Shown in pieces: positions 1 to 9,200 of a stretch of DNA of 22,926 nt. The number at the start of each line of letters is the position of its first letter. Positions within the stretch are counted from its first letter, which is position 1. The notes under the pieces were generated by a model. The model did no database searches, was not told where the DNA came from, and was given only the letters and a program-made list of their open reading frames with translations. Made by a program: the position numbers and the translations under genes. The stretch is taken from positions 1 through 22,926 of the IMG/VR virus record IMGVR_UViG_3300025141_000808. One strand, given 5' to 3'. This DNA is from a virus.

Positions 1-180
1 TATATATATGAGGAAGAGGATTATGATTTAATCTATGACGATAGGTATGAATTAATCACTAGGGATCAAAATTATATGTCTAATTTACGGCGACAGGGGT
101 TCATTCGACGAGATGATACGGTAGCGGGCCCTACCTTCCCATGCTGGAAAGTCATCAGAGATAGAGGTAATAAAGAATAA
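1..180 (+). CDS. C-terminal fragment of an unidentified phage protein (5' end outside window)
   Basis: Frame 1 is open from the first base to the TAA at 178-180 and encodes 59 residues. The fragment starts very acidic (EEEDYDLIYDD) and ends with a basic stretch around FIRRDD and a final RDRGNKE. I do not recognise the family. In T4-like phages the gene just upstream of scaffold gene 22 is often the prohead protease (gp21) or a small prohead core protein, so a head-assembly role is possible, but that is context only. It is followed by a 67-base gap holding an AACTATTTAC motif before the scaffold gene, which suggests that the scaffold starts its own transcription unit. Confidence 0.6.
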   Translation, partial: YIYEEEDYDLIYDDRYELITRDQNYMSNLRRQGFIRRDDTVAGPTFPCWKVIRDRGNKE

Positions 181-203
181 ACTTAGATTTTAGCCTTTTT
201 AAT

Positions 204-213
204 AACTATTTAC
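204..213 (+). promoter_or_regulatory. AACTATTTAC intergenic motif, copy 1 (before scaffold gene)
   Basis: Exact AACTATTTAC, preceded by a T5 run (196-200), 34 bases before the scaffold ATG. It is one of five copies or near-copies in this window, each in a gap ahead of a virion gene. Its role is inferred: a phage-specific (late) promoter element or an RNA processing site. The sequence shows only the recurrence and position. Confidence 0.5.
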
Positions 214-247
214 TGGGAGATAGATCTTTGTATATGAGGAGACGTGT

Positions 248-1387
248 ATGTCATCAAATAATATGTTAAAACAGGCGATTATAGATGCGGACGCTTTACG
301 CGAAGTCGCACTTAAGAACGCAGAAGCAATTGTGGTGGAAAAATATTCTAACCAAATTAAAGAAGCGGTCGATACAATGCTTGAGCAAGAAGAAGATCCG
401 CTTGCTGACCCCCTTGAGATGGGTGGTATGCCTCCCTTGGAAGGCGAAGAAGCGGGCCTGCCCGTCTCTCGTGCTGCCGATGGCTTACCCGACGAAGAGC
501 CGGGTAGCGAGGTAGGGTCAACAGTAGATCTAGCTGCCGTCGATGGAGAAAGATTGTGCCCATGCCCAGCAGATGGTGAGGCGGTAGAAGTTAATTTTAA
601 ACAACTTCAAGACTTGATGACTACTCTGGAAGAGCCAGGAGAAGAAGTGGGAGAGGTAGAGATTGAGGAAGAAGAAGTAATGCCGGGCCCAACACCCCAA
701 GAGGCGCTTGCCGAAAAATTAGATTTGGACGAAGAGACTATGATAGAGTTGGATGATTTACTCGACGAAACTTTTTTCAGTCAAAGCACCGAAGAAGAAG
801 AGGTGGAAGGCGAGGAGCACGCAGGCGAGATTGTTGAAACAAGCCTGGACAATGACGATGGCGGTATTATTGCCTTGGATCAAGAAGCAGATGAAAACCC
901 TGCATGGTACGCTGAATCAATCAAGCGCAACAAGAAAATGTTGCATGAGAACAGTAAGCTTACAAAAACGAATTCAAAAATGCTTAAAGAACATAAGCAT
1001 CTTTTAAAAGAGCAGAAGCAAATTTTAAAAGAAAATAAAGAGATGAAAAATCTCTTAAGAAAACTTTCTGGCAAATTGGAAGAAGTAAATCTTTCCAACG
1101 CCAAACTAATTTATACGAATCAGGTCCTTAGTAATGGTACCTCCTTGAATGAGCGACAAAAACAACGTATTGTCGAATCTATTAATAGTGCCGATTCAGT
1201 CGAAGCAGCGAAGTCTATCTATGAGACACTTCAAAGCGCAGTGGGTTCATCTCTTCAATCAAGAGACAAATCGCAATCACTGAGCGAAGCAATCGTTAGA
1301 GGTAATGCTACAACGCTGAGACAAAAACAAAAAGAAACAAAGCAAGATCCTCATATGCAACGTATGAAGAAACTTGCTGGCATTTAA
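248..1387 (+). CDS. 22: Prohead core scaffolding protein, gp22-like
   Basis: 379 residues, extremely acidic over the first 220 (many Glu/Asp runs), then a long basic-and-polar coiled coil at about residues 225-290, with repeated heptads such as KMLKEHKHLLKEQKQ. A C-terminal helical section follows and ends in MQRMKKLAGI. An acidic, helical, low-complexity protein immediately upstream of the major capsid gene is the signature of the T4 gp22 scaffold, which forms the prohead core and is degraded by the gp21 protease at maturation. T4 gp22 is 269 residues, so this one is longer, mainly in its acidic half. The start is supported by GAGGAG six bases upstream. It is 23 bases from the capsid gene and surely cotranscribed with it. 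Assignment rests on composition, coiled coil and neighbour; the sequence itself evolves too fast to be decisive. Confidence 0.8.
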   Translation: MSSNNMLKQAIIDADALREVALKNAEAIVVEKYSNQIKEAVDTMLEQEEDPLADPLEMGGMPPLEGEEAGLPVSRAADGLPDEEPGSEVGSTVDLAAVDGERLCPCPADGEAVEVNFKQLQDLMTTLEEPGEEVGEVEIEEEEVMPGPTPQEALAEKLDLDEETMIELDDLLDETFFSQSTEEEEVEGEEHAGEIVETSLDNDDGGIIALDQEADENPAWYAESIKRNKKMLHENSKLTKTNSKMLKEHKHLLKEQKQILKENKEMKNLLRKLSGKLEEVNLSNAKLIYTNQVLSNGTSLNERQKQRIVESINSADSVEAAKSIYETLQSAVGSSLQSRDKSQSLSEAIVRGNATTLRQKQKETKQDPHMQRMKKLAGI

Positions 1388-1410
1388 TTCATTTAAGGAG
1401 GAAAAACAAA

Positions 1411-3087
1411 ATGTCTATTTTAGAAAAATTGACTGAAGGGATCGTTAGTCGTGACCTCAGTAGAGAGAACCATGCTCTTCTCGATAAGTGGGAAAAAACT
1501 GGTCTTTTGGAAGGATTGGAGGACGGCAACAAGCGTAATGCTATGGCGTGTCTCCTTGAAAACCAAGCAAAAGAGCTTCTTCGTGAAGCATCAACCATGG
1601 CAGGAGCTACTGGCGGTGACGTCGAAGGCTTTGCTGCTGTAGCATTTCCAATCGTTCGACGTGTATTCGGCGGATTGATTGCCAATGACTTAGTGTCGGT
1701 TCAGCCGATGAGTCTGCCCAGCGGACTTATCTTCTTTCTCGACTTCACCTTTAATGAGACTCGATTAGGTAACACAATTGACACGTCGCTATACGGTGGT
1801 GGAGTGGTTGCTTCCGGACTCACCGGTGGCGTATCGCTGACAGGTGCTAATGCAGAAGTGTCGTTCTACAATTTGAACAACGGCTATGCATCTCCAACTG
1901 GTTCCGATGCGACTGCAATCGCGACCGCAGTTCAGTCTGGTACTATTGGTGGCTCAACAGCAGCCGATGCGGAATGTACAGAACTTTGTCGTTATGACCC
2001 TGATATTGCTTCTGGTACTGCTGTTGCTATTGCTTCAATGAGCGGTTCACAGTTAGCACAGTTGAATTATGACGATTTAGTGAGCATTACTCGTACTTGC
2101 ACAGAAGGTCGGCAGGCTCGTCGTTTGTCTCAATTGAGTGGAACGTCTGACACGGTTGTGAATCTGGTTCTGGTTTCGACCGGATCTAGTGAAACGCCCA
2201 TCACTCTGATGGCGGCCTTAACTACTTCTGTTGATACGTCCTGGGTGGAAGTTGATAACTTCCGAACTGGCGGAGCGATTGGTTCTGTTGAGGGTGTTGA
2301 TAACTGGGGATTGGAAAATAATCCAAACATTCCAGAAATCGATATCAAGGTGGACAGTGTTGCTGTAACCGCCAACACCAAAAAGTTGAAAGCAAAATGG
2401 ACCCCTGAATTGGGACAAGATTTGAACGCTTATCACAACCTCGATGCCGAAGTTGAATTGACAAGCATTCTGTCTGAACAAATTGCTCTCGAAATCGACC
2501 AAGAAATTTTGGAAGATTTGGTGAAAGGTGCGACAGCTGGTAAGTTTTACTGGAGTCGACGCCCTGGAAAGTTCCTGGTGCGTGATACTGGTACTTCTAC
2601 TGCTGGCTTGACGGATCCCGGCGACTTCACGGGTAACGTGTCGGAATGGTATGAGACTTTGCTCGAAACCATTAACGACGTGTCTGCTCAGATTCATCGT
2701 AAGACGCTTCGAGGCGGAGCAAACTTCTTAGTTTGTGGTCCCGAAGTATCTAACATTCTTGAGTTTACAGCAGGCTTTAAAGCACGCGTGACTCATGATG
2801 ATGATAAGGGCACCGCTGGTGCAGTTAATGTCGGTAACATTTCCAAGAAATGGGATGTCTATGTAGACCCCTACTTCCCACGAAATGTGATTCTGGTAGG
2901 TCGTAAGGGTAGTTCATTCCTCGAAAGTGGATATGTCTACGCCCCCTACGTGCCATTGCAAACCACACCCACCATCTTTGGTATTGAAGACTTCGTGCCC
3001 CGCAAGGGAGTCATGACGCGATATGCCAAGAAAATGGTGCGTCCCGATATGTACGGACTGGTTATCGTCGAAGACTTGTTAGGTTAA
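1411..3087 (+). CDS. 23: Major capsid protein, gp23-like (HK97 fold)
   Basis: 558 residues (T4 gp23: 521). It forms the hexamers of the T4-type head after N-terminal cleavage by the prohead protease. The segment at residues 79-112, with PIVRRVFGGLIANDLVSVQP and then SLPSGLIFFLDF, is the hallmark of gp23 proteins; the C-terminal half with YVDPYFPRN, SSFLESGYVYAPYVPL and RKGVMTRYAKK is likewise typical. The first ~72 residues would be the removed delta region: LLE50-N51 and LRE59-A60 match the T4 (L/I)xE cleavage rule, and VE72-G73 is a further candidate just before the conserved core. A strong AAGGAGG nine bases upstream fixes the ATG. The gene is followed by an intrinsic terminator (3117-3157), consistent with a high-output transcript ending here. 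Confidence 0.96.
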   Translation: MSILEKLTEGIVSRDLSRENHALLDKWEKTGLLEGLEDGNKRNAMACLLENQAKELLREASTMAGATGGDVEGFAAVAFPIVRRVFGGLIANDLVSVQPMSLPSGLIFFLDFTFNETRLGNTIDTSLYGGGVVASGLTGGVSLTGANAEVSFYNLNNGYASPTGSDATAIATAVQSGTIGGSTAADAECTELCRYDPDIASGTAVAIASMSGSQLAQLNYDDLVSITRTCTEGRQARRLSQLSGTSDTVVNLVLVSTGSSETPITLMAALTTSVDTSWVEVDNFRTGGAIGSVEGVDNWGLENNPNIPEIDIKVDSVAVTANTKKLKAKWTPELGQDLNAYHNLDAEVELTSILSEQIALEIDQEILEDLVKGATAGKFYWSRRPGKFLVRDTGTSTAGLTDPGDFTGNVSEWYETLLETINDVSAQIHRKTLRGGANFLVCGPEVSNILEFTAGFKARVTHDDDKGTAGAVNVGNISKKWDVYVDPYFPRNVILVGRKGSSFLESGYVYAPYVPLQTTPTIFGIEDFVPRKGVMTRYAKKMVRPDMYGLVIVEDLLG

Positions 3088-3116
3088 ACTTTCGAGTCCA
3101 ACAGTTAACTAAAAGA

Positions 3117-3157
3117 AAAGAGTCTTCATATTGCATATGGAGGCTCTTTCTTTTTTT
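3117..3157 (+). terminator. Intrinsic terminator after major capsid gene
   Basis: A 15-bp stem with two G:U pairs (arms 3117-3131 and 3135-3149), a TGC loop, then one C and seven T. It sits 30 bases past the gp23 stop. This is a textbook rho-independent terminator; A-rich sequence before it (3111-3116) could extend pairing into the T run. Confidence 0.9.
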
Positions 3158-3161
3158 GAAA

Positions 3162-3171
3162 AACTAATTAC
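3162..3171 (+). promoter_or_regulatory. AACTAATTAC intergenic motif, copy 2 (before neck gene 13)
   Basis: One mismatch from AACTATTTAC, located four bases after the T run of the terminator and 31 bases before the GTG of the gp13-like gene. Its place directly behind a terminator makes a role in restarting transcription plausible. Confidence 0.45.
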
Positions 3172-3202
3172 TTTGTGCACTATATAATGCGGAGGAAATA
3201 AT

Positions 3203-4468
3203 GTGGCAGTTCCTGTTTTATCACCGAGTTCAAATTCTAGTTTAGTTGTTTTACCTGCAACCGGGTCAAAATCTCTAGTTACAGGGTCACTTCCCATTGG
3301 TGCCTACACTGGTGCTGACTTCATTTCCGGCGCCTACGATCAAGTTGCTTATGTTTATCGCAAACTCGGCGGCGAAGTTCTAGATATTGAGATAACTGCC
3401 AATCAGGTCTATGCGGCCTATGAAGAAGCGGTCTTAGAATATTCTTATATTGTCAACATTCATCAAACAAAGAATGCCCTTTCTGATTTACTCGGTAATC
3501 CTACGGGAACTTTTGATAGTGATGGAGCCATGCAAGCAGGCGACCTTAATACTGCTTTAAGCGGAACGGGAGCCGAATTACGTTATCCTAAGTTTAATTT
3601 TTCTTATCCTAAGCGTGTGGCGATGGGAATATCAGAAAAGGCTCGTGTCGGAGGATCCAATCAATTCTATTCATCTTCTCTTGACGTGGTGGCGGATCAA
3701 CAATCATATGATCTTCAAGCAGCCGTATCCGCTAGCGCTTTGTCGGGGGGTGTTAACTTCGCTTCCATAGATAGAGATAGAAGGATCAATATCACCCAAG
3801 TATGGTATAAGTCTCCACGTGTTATGTGGAGATTTTATGGATATTACGGCGGAATTAATGCGGTGGGGAACATGTCAACATATGGACAATATGCGGACGA
3901 TAGCACATGGCAGGTGGTTCCGGTGTGGCAGAATAAACTTCAAGCCATGGCATATGAAGATGCTATGTATACTAGGATTTCTCACTATTCTTTTGATGTA
4001 AGAGATAATCAATTAAGACTTTTTCCCACCCCATCTGGCGTAGACATGACCAAGTTGTGGTTTGAGTTTACGGTGGACGAAGATCCATTGCTTGATAAGG
4101 CAGGGATGGAAACCGGCGCGAAGGGCATCAATAACATGAATACGGCGCCATTTGCTAATATCCCTTATATTAATATAAATTCTATAGGGAAACAGTGGAT
4201 TCGAAGATTTGCACTTTCCATATGCAAGGAGATGTTAGGGCTTGTTCGGAGTAAGTTTTCTACTATTCCCATTCCGGGCGAGGCAGTTACCTTAGACGGG
4301 CCGGCCCTTATTACTTCCGCCAAAGAAGAGCAGAAAGCTTTAAGAGATGAACTGAAAGAAGTTCTTGATGAATTGACGTATGCTAAATTGGCAGAGAAAG
4401 ACTCGGTGATTGCAACCAATGCTGAGACTTTGCTCTCTAAAATACCTCTGGCTATATACCCAGGTTAG
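3203..4468 (+). CDS. 13: Neck protein, gp13-like
   Basis: 421 residues (T4 gp13: 309). With gp14 it closes the filled head and makes the tail-docking neck. The stretch at residues ~43-95, with YRKLGGEVLDIEITANQVY and then YEEAVLEYSYIVN, is characteristic of marine T4-like gp13 proteins. The start is GTG: GGAGG (3191-3195) lies seven bases upstream. An overlapping ATG at 3201 is in another frame and stops after 14 codons (MWQFLFYHRVQILV), so it cannot be the start, though it competes for the same ribosome site. It is the first gene after the capsid terminator and is followed at 13 bases by gp14. Confidence 0.85.
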   Translation: MAVPVLSPSSNSSLVVLPATGSKSLVTGSLPIGAYTGADFISGAYDQVAYVYRKLGGEVLDIEITANQVYAAYEEAVLEYSYIVNIHQTKNALSDLLGNPTGTFDSDGAMQAGDLNTALSGTGAELRYPKFNFSYPKRVAMGISEKARVGGSNQFYSSSLDVVADQQSYDLQAAVSASALSGGVNFASIDRDRRINITQVWYKSPRVMWRFYGYYGGINAVGNMSTYGQYADDSTWQVVPVWQNKLQAMAYEDAMYTRISHYSFDVRDNQLRLFPTPSGVDMTKLWFEFTVDEDPLLDKAGMETGAKGINNMNTAPFANIPYININSIGKQWIRRFALSICKEMLGLVRSKFSTIPIPGEAVTLDGPALITSAKEEQKALRDELKEVLDELTYAKLAEKDSVIATNAETLLSKIPLAIYPG

Positions 4469-4481
4469 GAGGGGCAACTAA

Positions 4482-5276
4482 GTGGCAGATAAAAACATAA
4501 CATGGACTCAGCCCACCAATCCTCCTCCTCCCTTATTCATGGGAGGAAAAGAGCGAGATTTTGTAAAGCAGGTCAATGATGAATTGATCGAACGCGTGAT
4601 AGGGCAGACCATTTTGTACTATCCCGTTAGTTTAGAACATACAAATTATCATTCTTTATACGGAGAAGCGATTCACAAGAGTTTTCTATCGCCAGTTAAG
4701 GTTAATGCTTTAATTACATGGGATGGGCAAACTACTACTACTACAAATTATGGAATTGATCGACGCTCTAAACTTACTATTCATTTTCATAAGAGAAGGC
4801 TCACTGAAGACCAAGACTTGCAAGTACAAGAAGGAGATTTTATACTCTATGGAAGATTGTTTTACGAAATTGTAGAGCTGAATGAACCACAACGACTTTT
4901 TGGGCAAATAAATCATAAAATGGAAATAGCTGCTACATGTATCCGCGCCCGCGATGGGGTTTTTGAAGAAGCAGCTCTTCCAGAAGTTTCTATCACCAAG
5001 TATCAGTTGGCACAAGAGCGAGTCCAAAATGTGTGTGTGTTAACTATTCCGGATGACTGTAAGATATGTGTTCCCAAGCTTTCCGGGGCTGATGTTACAT
5101 CATTGGATTATAGAACACTCGAAGAGTTCGTAGCGGACCCCAGCAAATATAACGGGTATCAGTTCTACTTAACTGATGCAGGCCCATCGCCTGTTGGAGC
5201 ATTTACCATTTCTAATAAGTGGTATTTTAACGAAAATGCGGTTTGGTATGTGAGTCCGTTTTACAATACGGCATAA
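4482..5276 (+). CDS. 14: Neck protein, gp14-like
   Basis: 264 residues (T4 gp14: 256). It partners gp13 in the neck complex. The central block with YYPVSLEHTNYHSLYGEA, then WDGQTTTTTNYGIDRRSKL and GDFILYGRLFYEIVEL, is typical of T4-type gp14. Residues from about 165 onward (after RARDGVF) form a tail with two cysteines (DDCKICVPK) and a Tyr/Phe-rich end that looks like an added C-terminal domain. GTG start, with AGGAGGGG at 4467-4474, overlapping the gp13 stop and seven bases from the GTG. It sits between gp13 and gp15, as in T4. Confidence 0.85.
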   Translation: MADKNITWTQPTNPPPPLFMGGKERDFVKQVNDELIERVIGQTILYYPVSLEHTNYHSLYGEAIHKSFLSPVKVNALITWDGQTTTTTNYGIDRRSKLTIHFHKRRLTEDQDLQVQEGDFILYGRLFYEIVELNEPQRLFGQINHKMEIAATCIRARDGVFEEAALPEVSITKYQLAQERVQNVCVLTIPDDCKICVPKLSGADVTSLDYRTLEEFVADPSKYNGYQFYLTDAGPSPVGAFTISNKWYFNENAVWYVSPFYNTA

Positions 5277-5288
5277 GGATAAAGAGAT

Positions 5289-6125
5289 ATGGCAGATAAA
5301 GAAACTATTATTAATTTACAACCTTCAAACTTAGAAACTATTGACGATGCAATGTTTAAATGGGTGAATGAACATATTAATGTATCCGCTACTTCCAATA
5401 GAGGATGGGAAAAAGTCCCAGTGATTTGGACATCGGCGGAACGCGCCTTTCAATCTAAGAGAGACAAGAGTTTGAGAGATAAAGAAGGGGCCCTCATTCT
5501 CCCCCTCGTAACAGTGGAGAGAAGTTCAGTGGAAAAGGATTTAGCTTTTAAGGGATCCCTCCAGTCTAATATTTTTCCTCGGAATGATTATAGAGGGGGT
5601 TCGATACCGTTAGATCGAGTGATAAATCAGGTTAAAACAAAGAACTTTCAAAATGCGGACGCAAAGAAAAAATATGGACAGTTGAACTTTAAAGTTAAGC
5701 CAACAAACAATAAAATAGTTTATACTTACCGCTCTATTCCCATGCCGGTATATATCACAGTAATGTATAAGATTATGTTAAGGGCGGAATACCAGCAGCA
5801 GATAAATGAATTGGCTCAACCTTTTATGGTCGCGACCGGAGGGATCAACGCCTTTATATTACAGGGCGAAGGCCATCGCTATGAAGGATTTATGCAAAAA
5901 GAGTACCTCCAAGAGAATAATGTGGCAGATATGGGGGCTGACGAGCGCATATATCAAACCTCTGTCAATATCAAGATTTTAGGATATCTTGTTGGAAGTG
6001 GTGACAACCAAAAGACGCCTCAAATTGTAGAAAGAGAGAACGCTGTGGAAGTTAAACTTCCTCGGGAGCGTGTTATTCTTGGGGATACGCCCACATGGAA
6101 GGATGGTAAGTATATTGGATTGTAG
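5289..6125 (+). CDS. 15: Tail completion / sheath stabilizer protein, gp15-like
   Basis: 278 residues (T4 gp15: 272). gp15 forms the terminal ring of the tail that stabilizes the contracted sheath and joins tail to head. Recognisable blocks are WEKVPVIWTSAERAFQSKRD (residues ~40-60), ALILPLVTVERSSVEKD, the YRSIPMPVYITVMYKI strand followed by RAEYQQQINELAQPF, and a C-terminal YQTSVNIKILGYLVG strand. The ATG follows the gp14 stop by 12 bases with AAGGA nine bases upstream. Length, motifs and order 13-14-15 agree. Confidence 0.88.
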   Translation: MADKETIINLQPSNLETIDDAMFKWVNEHINVSATSNRGWEKVPVIWTSAERAFQSKRDKSLRDKEGALILPLVTVERSSVEKDLAFKGSLQSNIFPRNDYRGGSIPLDRVINQVKTKNFQNADAKKKYGQLNFKVKPTNNKIVYTYRSIPMPVYITVMYKIMLRAEYQQQINELAQPFMVATGGINAFILQGEGHRYEGFMQKEYLQENNVADMGADERIYQTSVNIKILGYLVGSGDNQKTPQIVERENAVEVKLPRERVILGDTPTWKDGKYIGL

Positions 6126-6164
6126 CTTTCGGTAGAGAATAAAACTGCATTTGATATTTTTTAA

Positions 6165-6174
6165 AACTATTTAC
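6165..6174 (+). promoter_or_regulatory. AACTATTTAC intergenic motif, copy 3 (before sheath gene)
   Basis: Exact AACTATTTAC preceded by a T6 run (6157-6162) and an A-rich step, 54 bases before the sheath ATG. It is the same arrangement as copy 1. No terminator is visible between gp15 and this site, so it would add transcription on top of read-through. Confidence 0.5.
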
Positions 6175-6180
6175 AAGAAG

Positions 6181-6197
6181 ATAAAACCAAGTTTTAT
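6181..6197 (+). other. Small perfect hairpin in the sheath gene leader
   Basis: ATAAAAC (6181-6187) and GTTTTAT (6191-6197) pair perfectly over a CAA loop. It lies between the AACTATTTAC motif and the AAGGAG at 6212-6217. It is AT-rich and weak, with no T run behind it, so it is not a terminator. It may protect the 5' end of a leader transcript, or be chance. Confidence 0.3.
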
Positions 6198-6228
6198 ATC
6201 AAGATTTTAATAAGGAGAGCAACGTACT

Positions 6229-9200
6229 ATGTCAGTTAATAAATTTAAGTTTGTATCCCCTGGAGTGTTCGTCTCAGAGGTTGACAATTCACAGTTACCC
6301 GGGCTTCCACGAGGGGTAGGACCAGTTGTTATAGGAAGGTCGCTTAAAGGACCAGCGATGCGCCCTATCCAAGTAGATTCCTTCTCAGAGTTTGTTGAGA
6401 CTTTCGGCAATCCTATTTTTGGTGGTGGTGCCTCAGACGTATGGAGAGCGGGCCCTAACGTTTCGGCTCCTTCCTATGGTACGTACGCTGCCCAAGCATA
6501 TTTACGAAACGAAAGTCCCCTTGTATTTGTTAGACTCGCAGGGATTAATATATCCAGTGCCACAGGTGATGGCGTTGCCGGCTGGGAAGCTAATTCGTCA
6601 GAAATGACGGGAAGTGGCGAAGGTGTTTATGGTGGCGGCGCGTTCGGCTTGTTTATCGCCCCCAATCCTGGTACCACTACCGCTATTGCGGCATCCGGCA
6701 CCTTGGAAACCCCTCTAAGCGGTACCGTCACCATCCTCGGCGATGAACAATTTATATTGACATCCTCCTTTGGAGGCAATATATATACTTTTATTGCTAC
6801 GGGATCAACTCCCGTCGACATAAGCACCACCAATCCATTCATATATGAGTTTGATGCAGGCGAAGCAGACGCACAAGGTCTAGGCATCACATCTACCAAT
6901 ATAGCAGCGCTTATTAACGCTAGCGCATCGGCAGATTTCACCGCTGTTTCTTCTTCAGTCGGAGTTACTATTAGCTCCACTGCGGTAGGTACTCTCGGTA
7001 ACGATGATAATCTTTCTTCGTCTCTTGCCGGCGCCGAACTGGTTGCAACTGATTTTACCGATGGTGTCAATAAGCTTGGCCCATTTACTGGTAGCCTTGC
7101 TGCCATCTTTTATGCACGAACTGGTTCAATCGGATTGAGTGGAACGTATGCAGATGGAGCCACAGAAGGTTCCGGAACTTGTGGAATTTTTAAATCTACT
7201 ACTTTGAATACCTTTACTGCTTGCATTAAAGATGCCGGCGGGACCACCACTGATAAAATAGTTTTTAATTTTAATGAGAATAGTAAACTTTTTATTAGAA
7301 ATGTTTTTAATACTAATCCAACGGCGATTAATTCCTCAACCAATGTCAATAAGACAGAAAACCAAAAAACTTATTTTCTTGGTGAATCTTTTGAGCGAAG
7401 CATTAGTGACTTAAGCGATCTCGACAATGGTAGTTATGGTGTTATTTTAGGGCTTGAGTCCAGTAGTGTGGCACAGCACATCCAGCGCACCGAGCTTACT
7501 GATGCTCAAACTGGATGGTTTTTTGCTCAAGATTTAAACGCGCCAGCTTCTTATGATGCGCTTAATATGCAGAAGCTTTTTAGGTTTGTTGGTCTTGATG
7601 GCGCCGAGTGGCCTCAGAATAATTTGAAGATTTCTATCACGAATATTACACCTTCAAATAACGAAGCGAATCCTTTTGGGTATTTTACAGTACAAATCAG
7701 AGATATTGCCGATAGTGATAACAATCCACGACCTGTAGAAACTTACAGCGATGTGAATTTGAATCCCGATTCTCCCAATTATATTGTGCGACGCATAGGG
7801 GATTCTTATACTCAGTGGGATGAAACTGCTAAAAGATATACGGTTTATGGTGATTATGTTAACATTTCTCGCTATGTGCGTATTGAACTGGATAGTGCCC
7901 TCAAACCAGATGGCCCTCCAGATTCTAAGATGTTGCCATTTGGAGTTTATGGTCCTACTCGATGGAAAGGCTTTGGTCTTAATAGCGGGAGTGCCACCGC
8001 GCTGGAGCCATATACTAGTGGCACTGCTAACCCCAACGTCTATGTTATTGGGAACAATGGGGTACCTGACTCGGTGGCAGATGATAACAATTTTGTTAAA
8101 ATAGGAGTTACTACGACACCAGCGACACAGCTTACTGGAACTTTCTTATTTCCAGCCGTACCTACTCGAACGAATAGTGACGATGGAATAATTACTAACC
8201 AGACGGATGCTTACTTCGGTGCAACGGCCAACATGAAGGATAGCAATCGGGTTGAGGCGAGTGTGAAAGATATGTTGAGGCGCAAGCCAAATGATAAAGG
8301 TGTCCAGACAACCAACCCCGAGGCTATAGAGTATTCATGGGTTTTCTCTTTGGATGATGTAGAGCCGGGCGTAAGCGGATCAACCGCAGCGTGGGCGAGT
8401 GGATCTAGAGCAGACGGCGATTCATATACAGCAACAGGTGATTACAAAACTGTTCTTGATGCTGGCTTTGATAGTTTTACTACTCTATTGAGTGAGGGTT
8501 TCGAGGGTGTAAATATCCTTGAGAAAGAACCTTTCCGCAATACAGTGTTGGTCGGCGGTACGGCAGGCACAAGCTATACTTATGCTTCACTAGAGCGCGC
8601 CATTGACACAGTGGCAGACGCCGACGTTGTTGAAGCCAATATGATGTCAGTGCCGGGACTTACGAACTCTACGCTTACAAGCAGGCTATTAGATGTCTGC
8701 GAAGCGCGTGGCGATTCGCTAGGGGTTATTGATCTGGAGGGTGGCTATACACCTGTCACAGAAAATGCAGAGGCTTCCGATTCAGATAGGATAGGATCAG
8801 TGCAAAATACCGTAGATCTGTTGAACAATAGAAACCTTAACAATAGTTATGGCTGTGCCTATTATCCATGGGTTCAAGTGACTGATACTGTCACCACGGG
8901 AGGCTCCTTGTGGGTGCCTCCAAGTGTTGTGGTCTTGGGAACTTTGGCTAGCAGTCAAGCGGCAAGTGAACTATGGTTCGCCCCAGCCGGCTTTACCAGA
9001 GGTGGCCTCACGGAAGGAAGTGCTGGCTTGCCGGTAACTAATGTACGGACTAGGCTAAATTCTAAAGAAAGAGATAGTCTTTACAACACCAACATTAATC
9101 CGATTGCCCAATTTCCTGCCGAAGGAATTGTAATTTTTGGACAGAAGACCCTTCAGGTTTCACAATCAGCACTAGATAGAATTAATGTACGTAGATTGAT

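Noticed and set aside
2218-2697. 159-residue open frame on the - strand inside the capsid gene
   Set aside because: It lies wholly within the strongly supported gp23 gene, has no SD or context, and no gene elsewhere in the window is on the - strand.
3181-3188. TATATAAT ahead of gene 13 as a sigma70 -10 box
   Set aside because: No -35 at 16-18 bases (TTGAAA is 21 away), and a start from it would fall in the SD.
6757-6785. TTGACA-N17-TATATA in the sheath gene
   Set aside because: The -10 box matches only four of six positions and lacks the final T; it is far from any gene start. Best seen as chance.
6627-7106. 159-residue open frame on the - strand inside the sheath gene
   Set aside because: It mirrors the low-complexity Ser/Thr/Gly/Ala codons of the inserted sheath domain, which rarely produce antisense stops.
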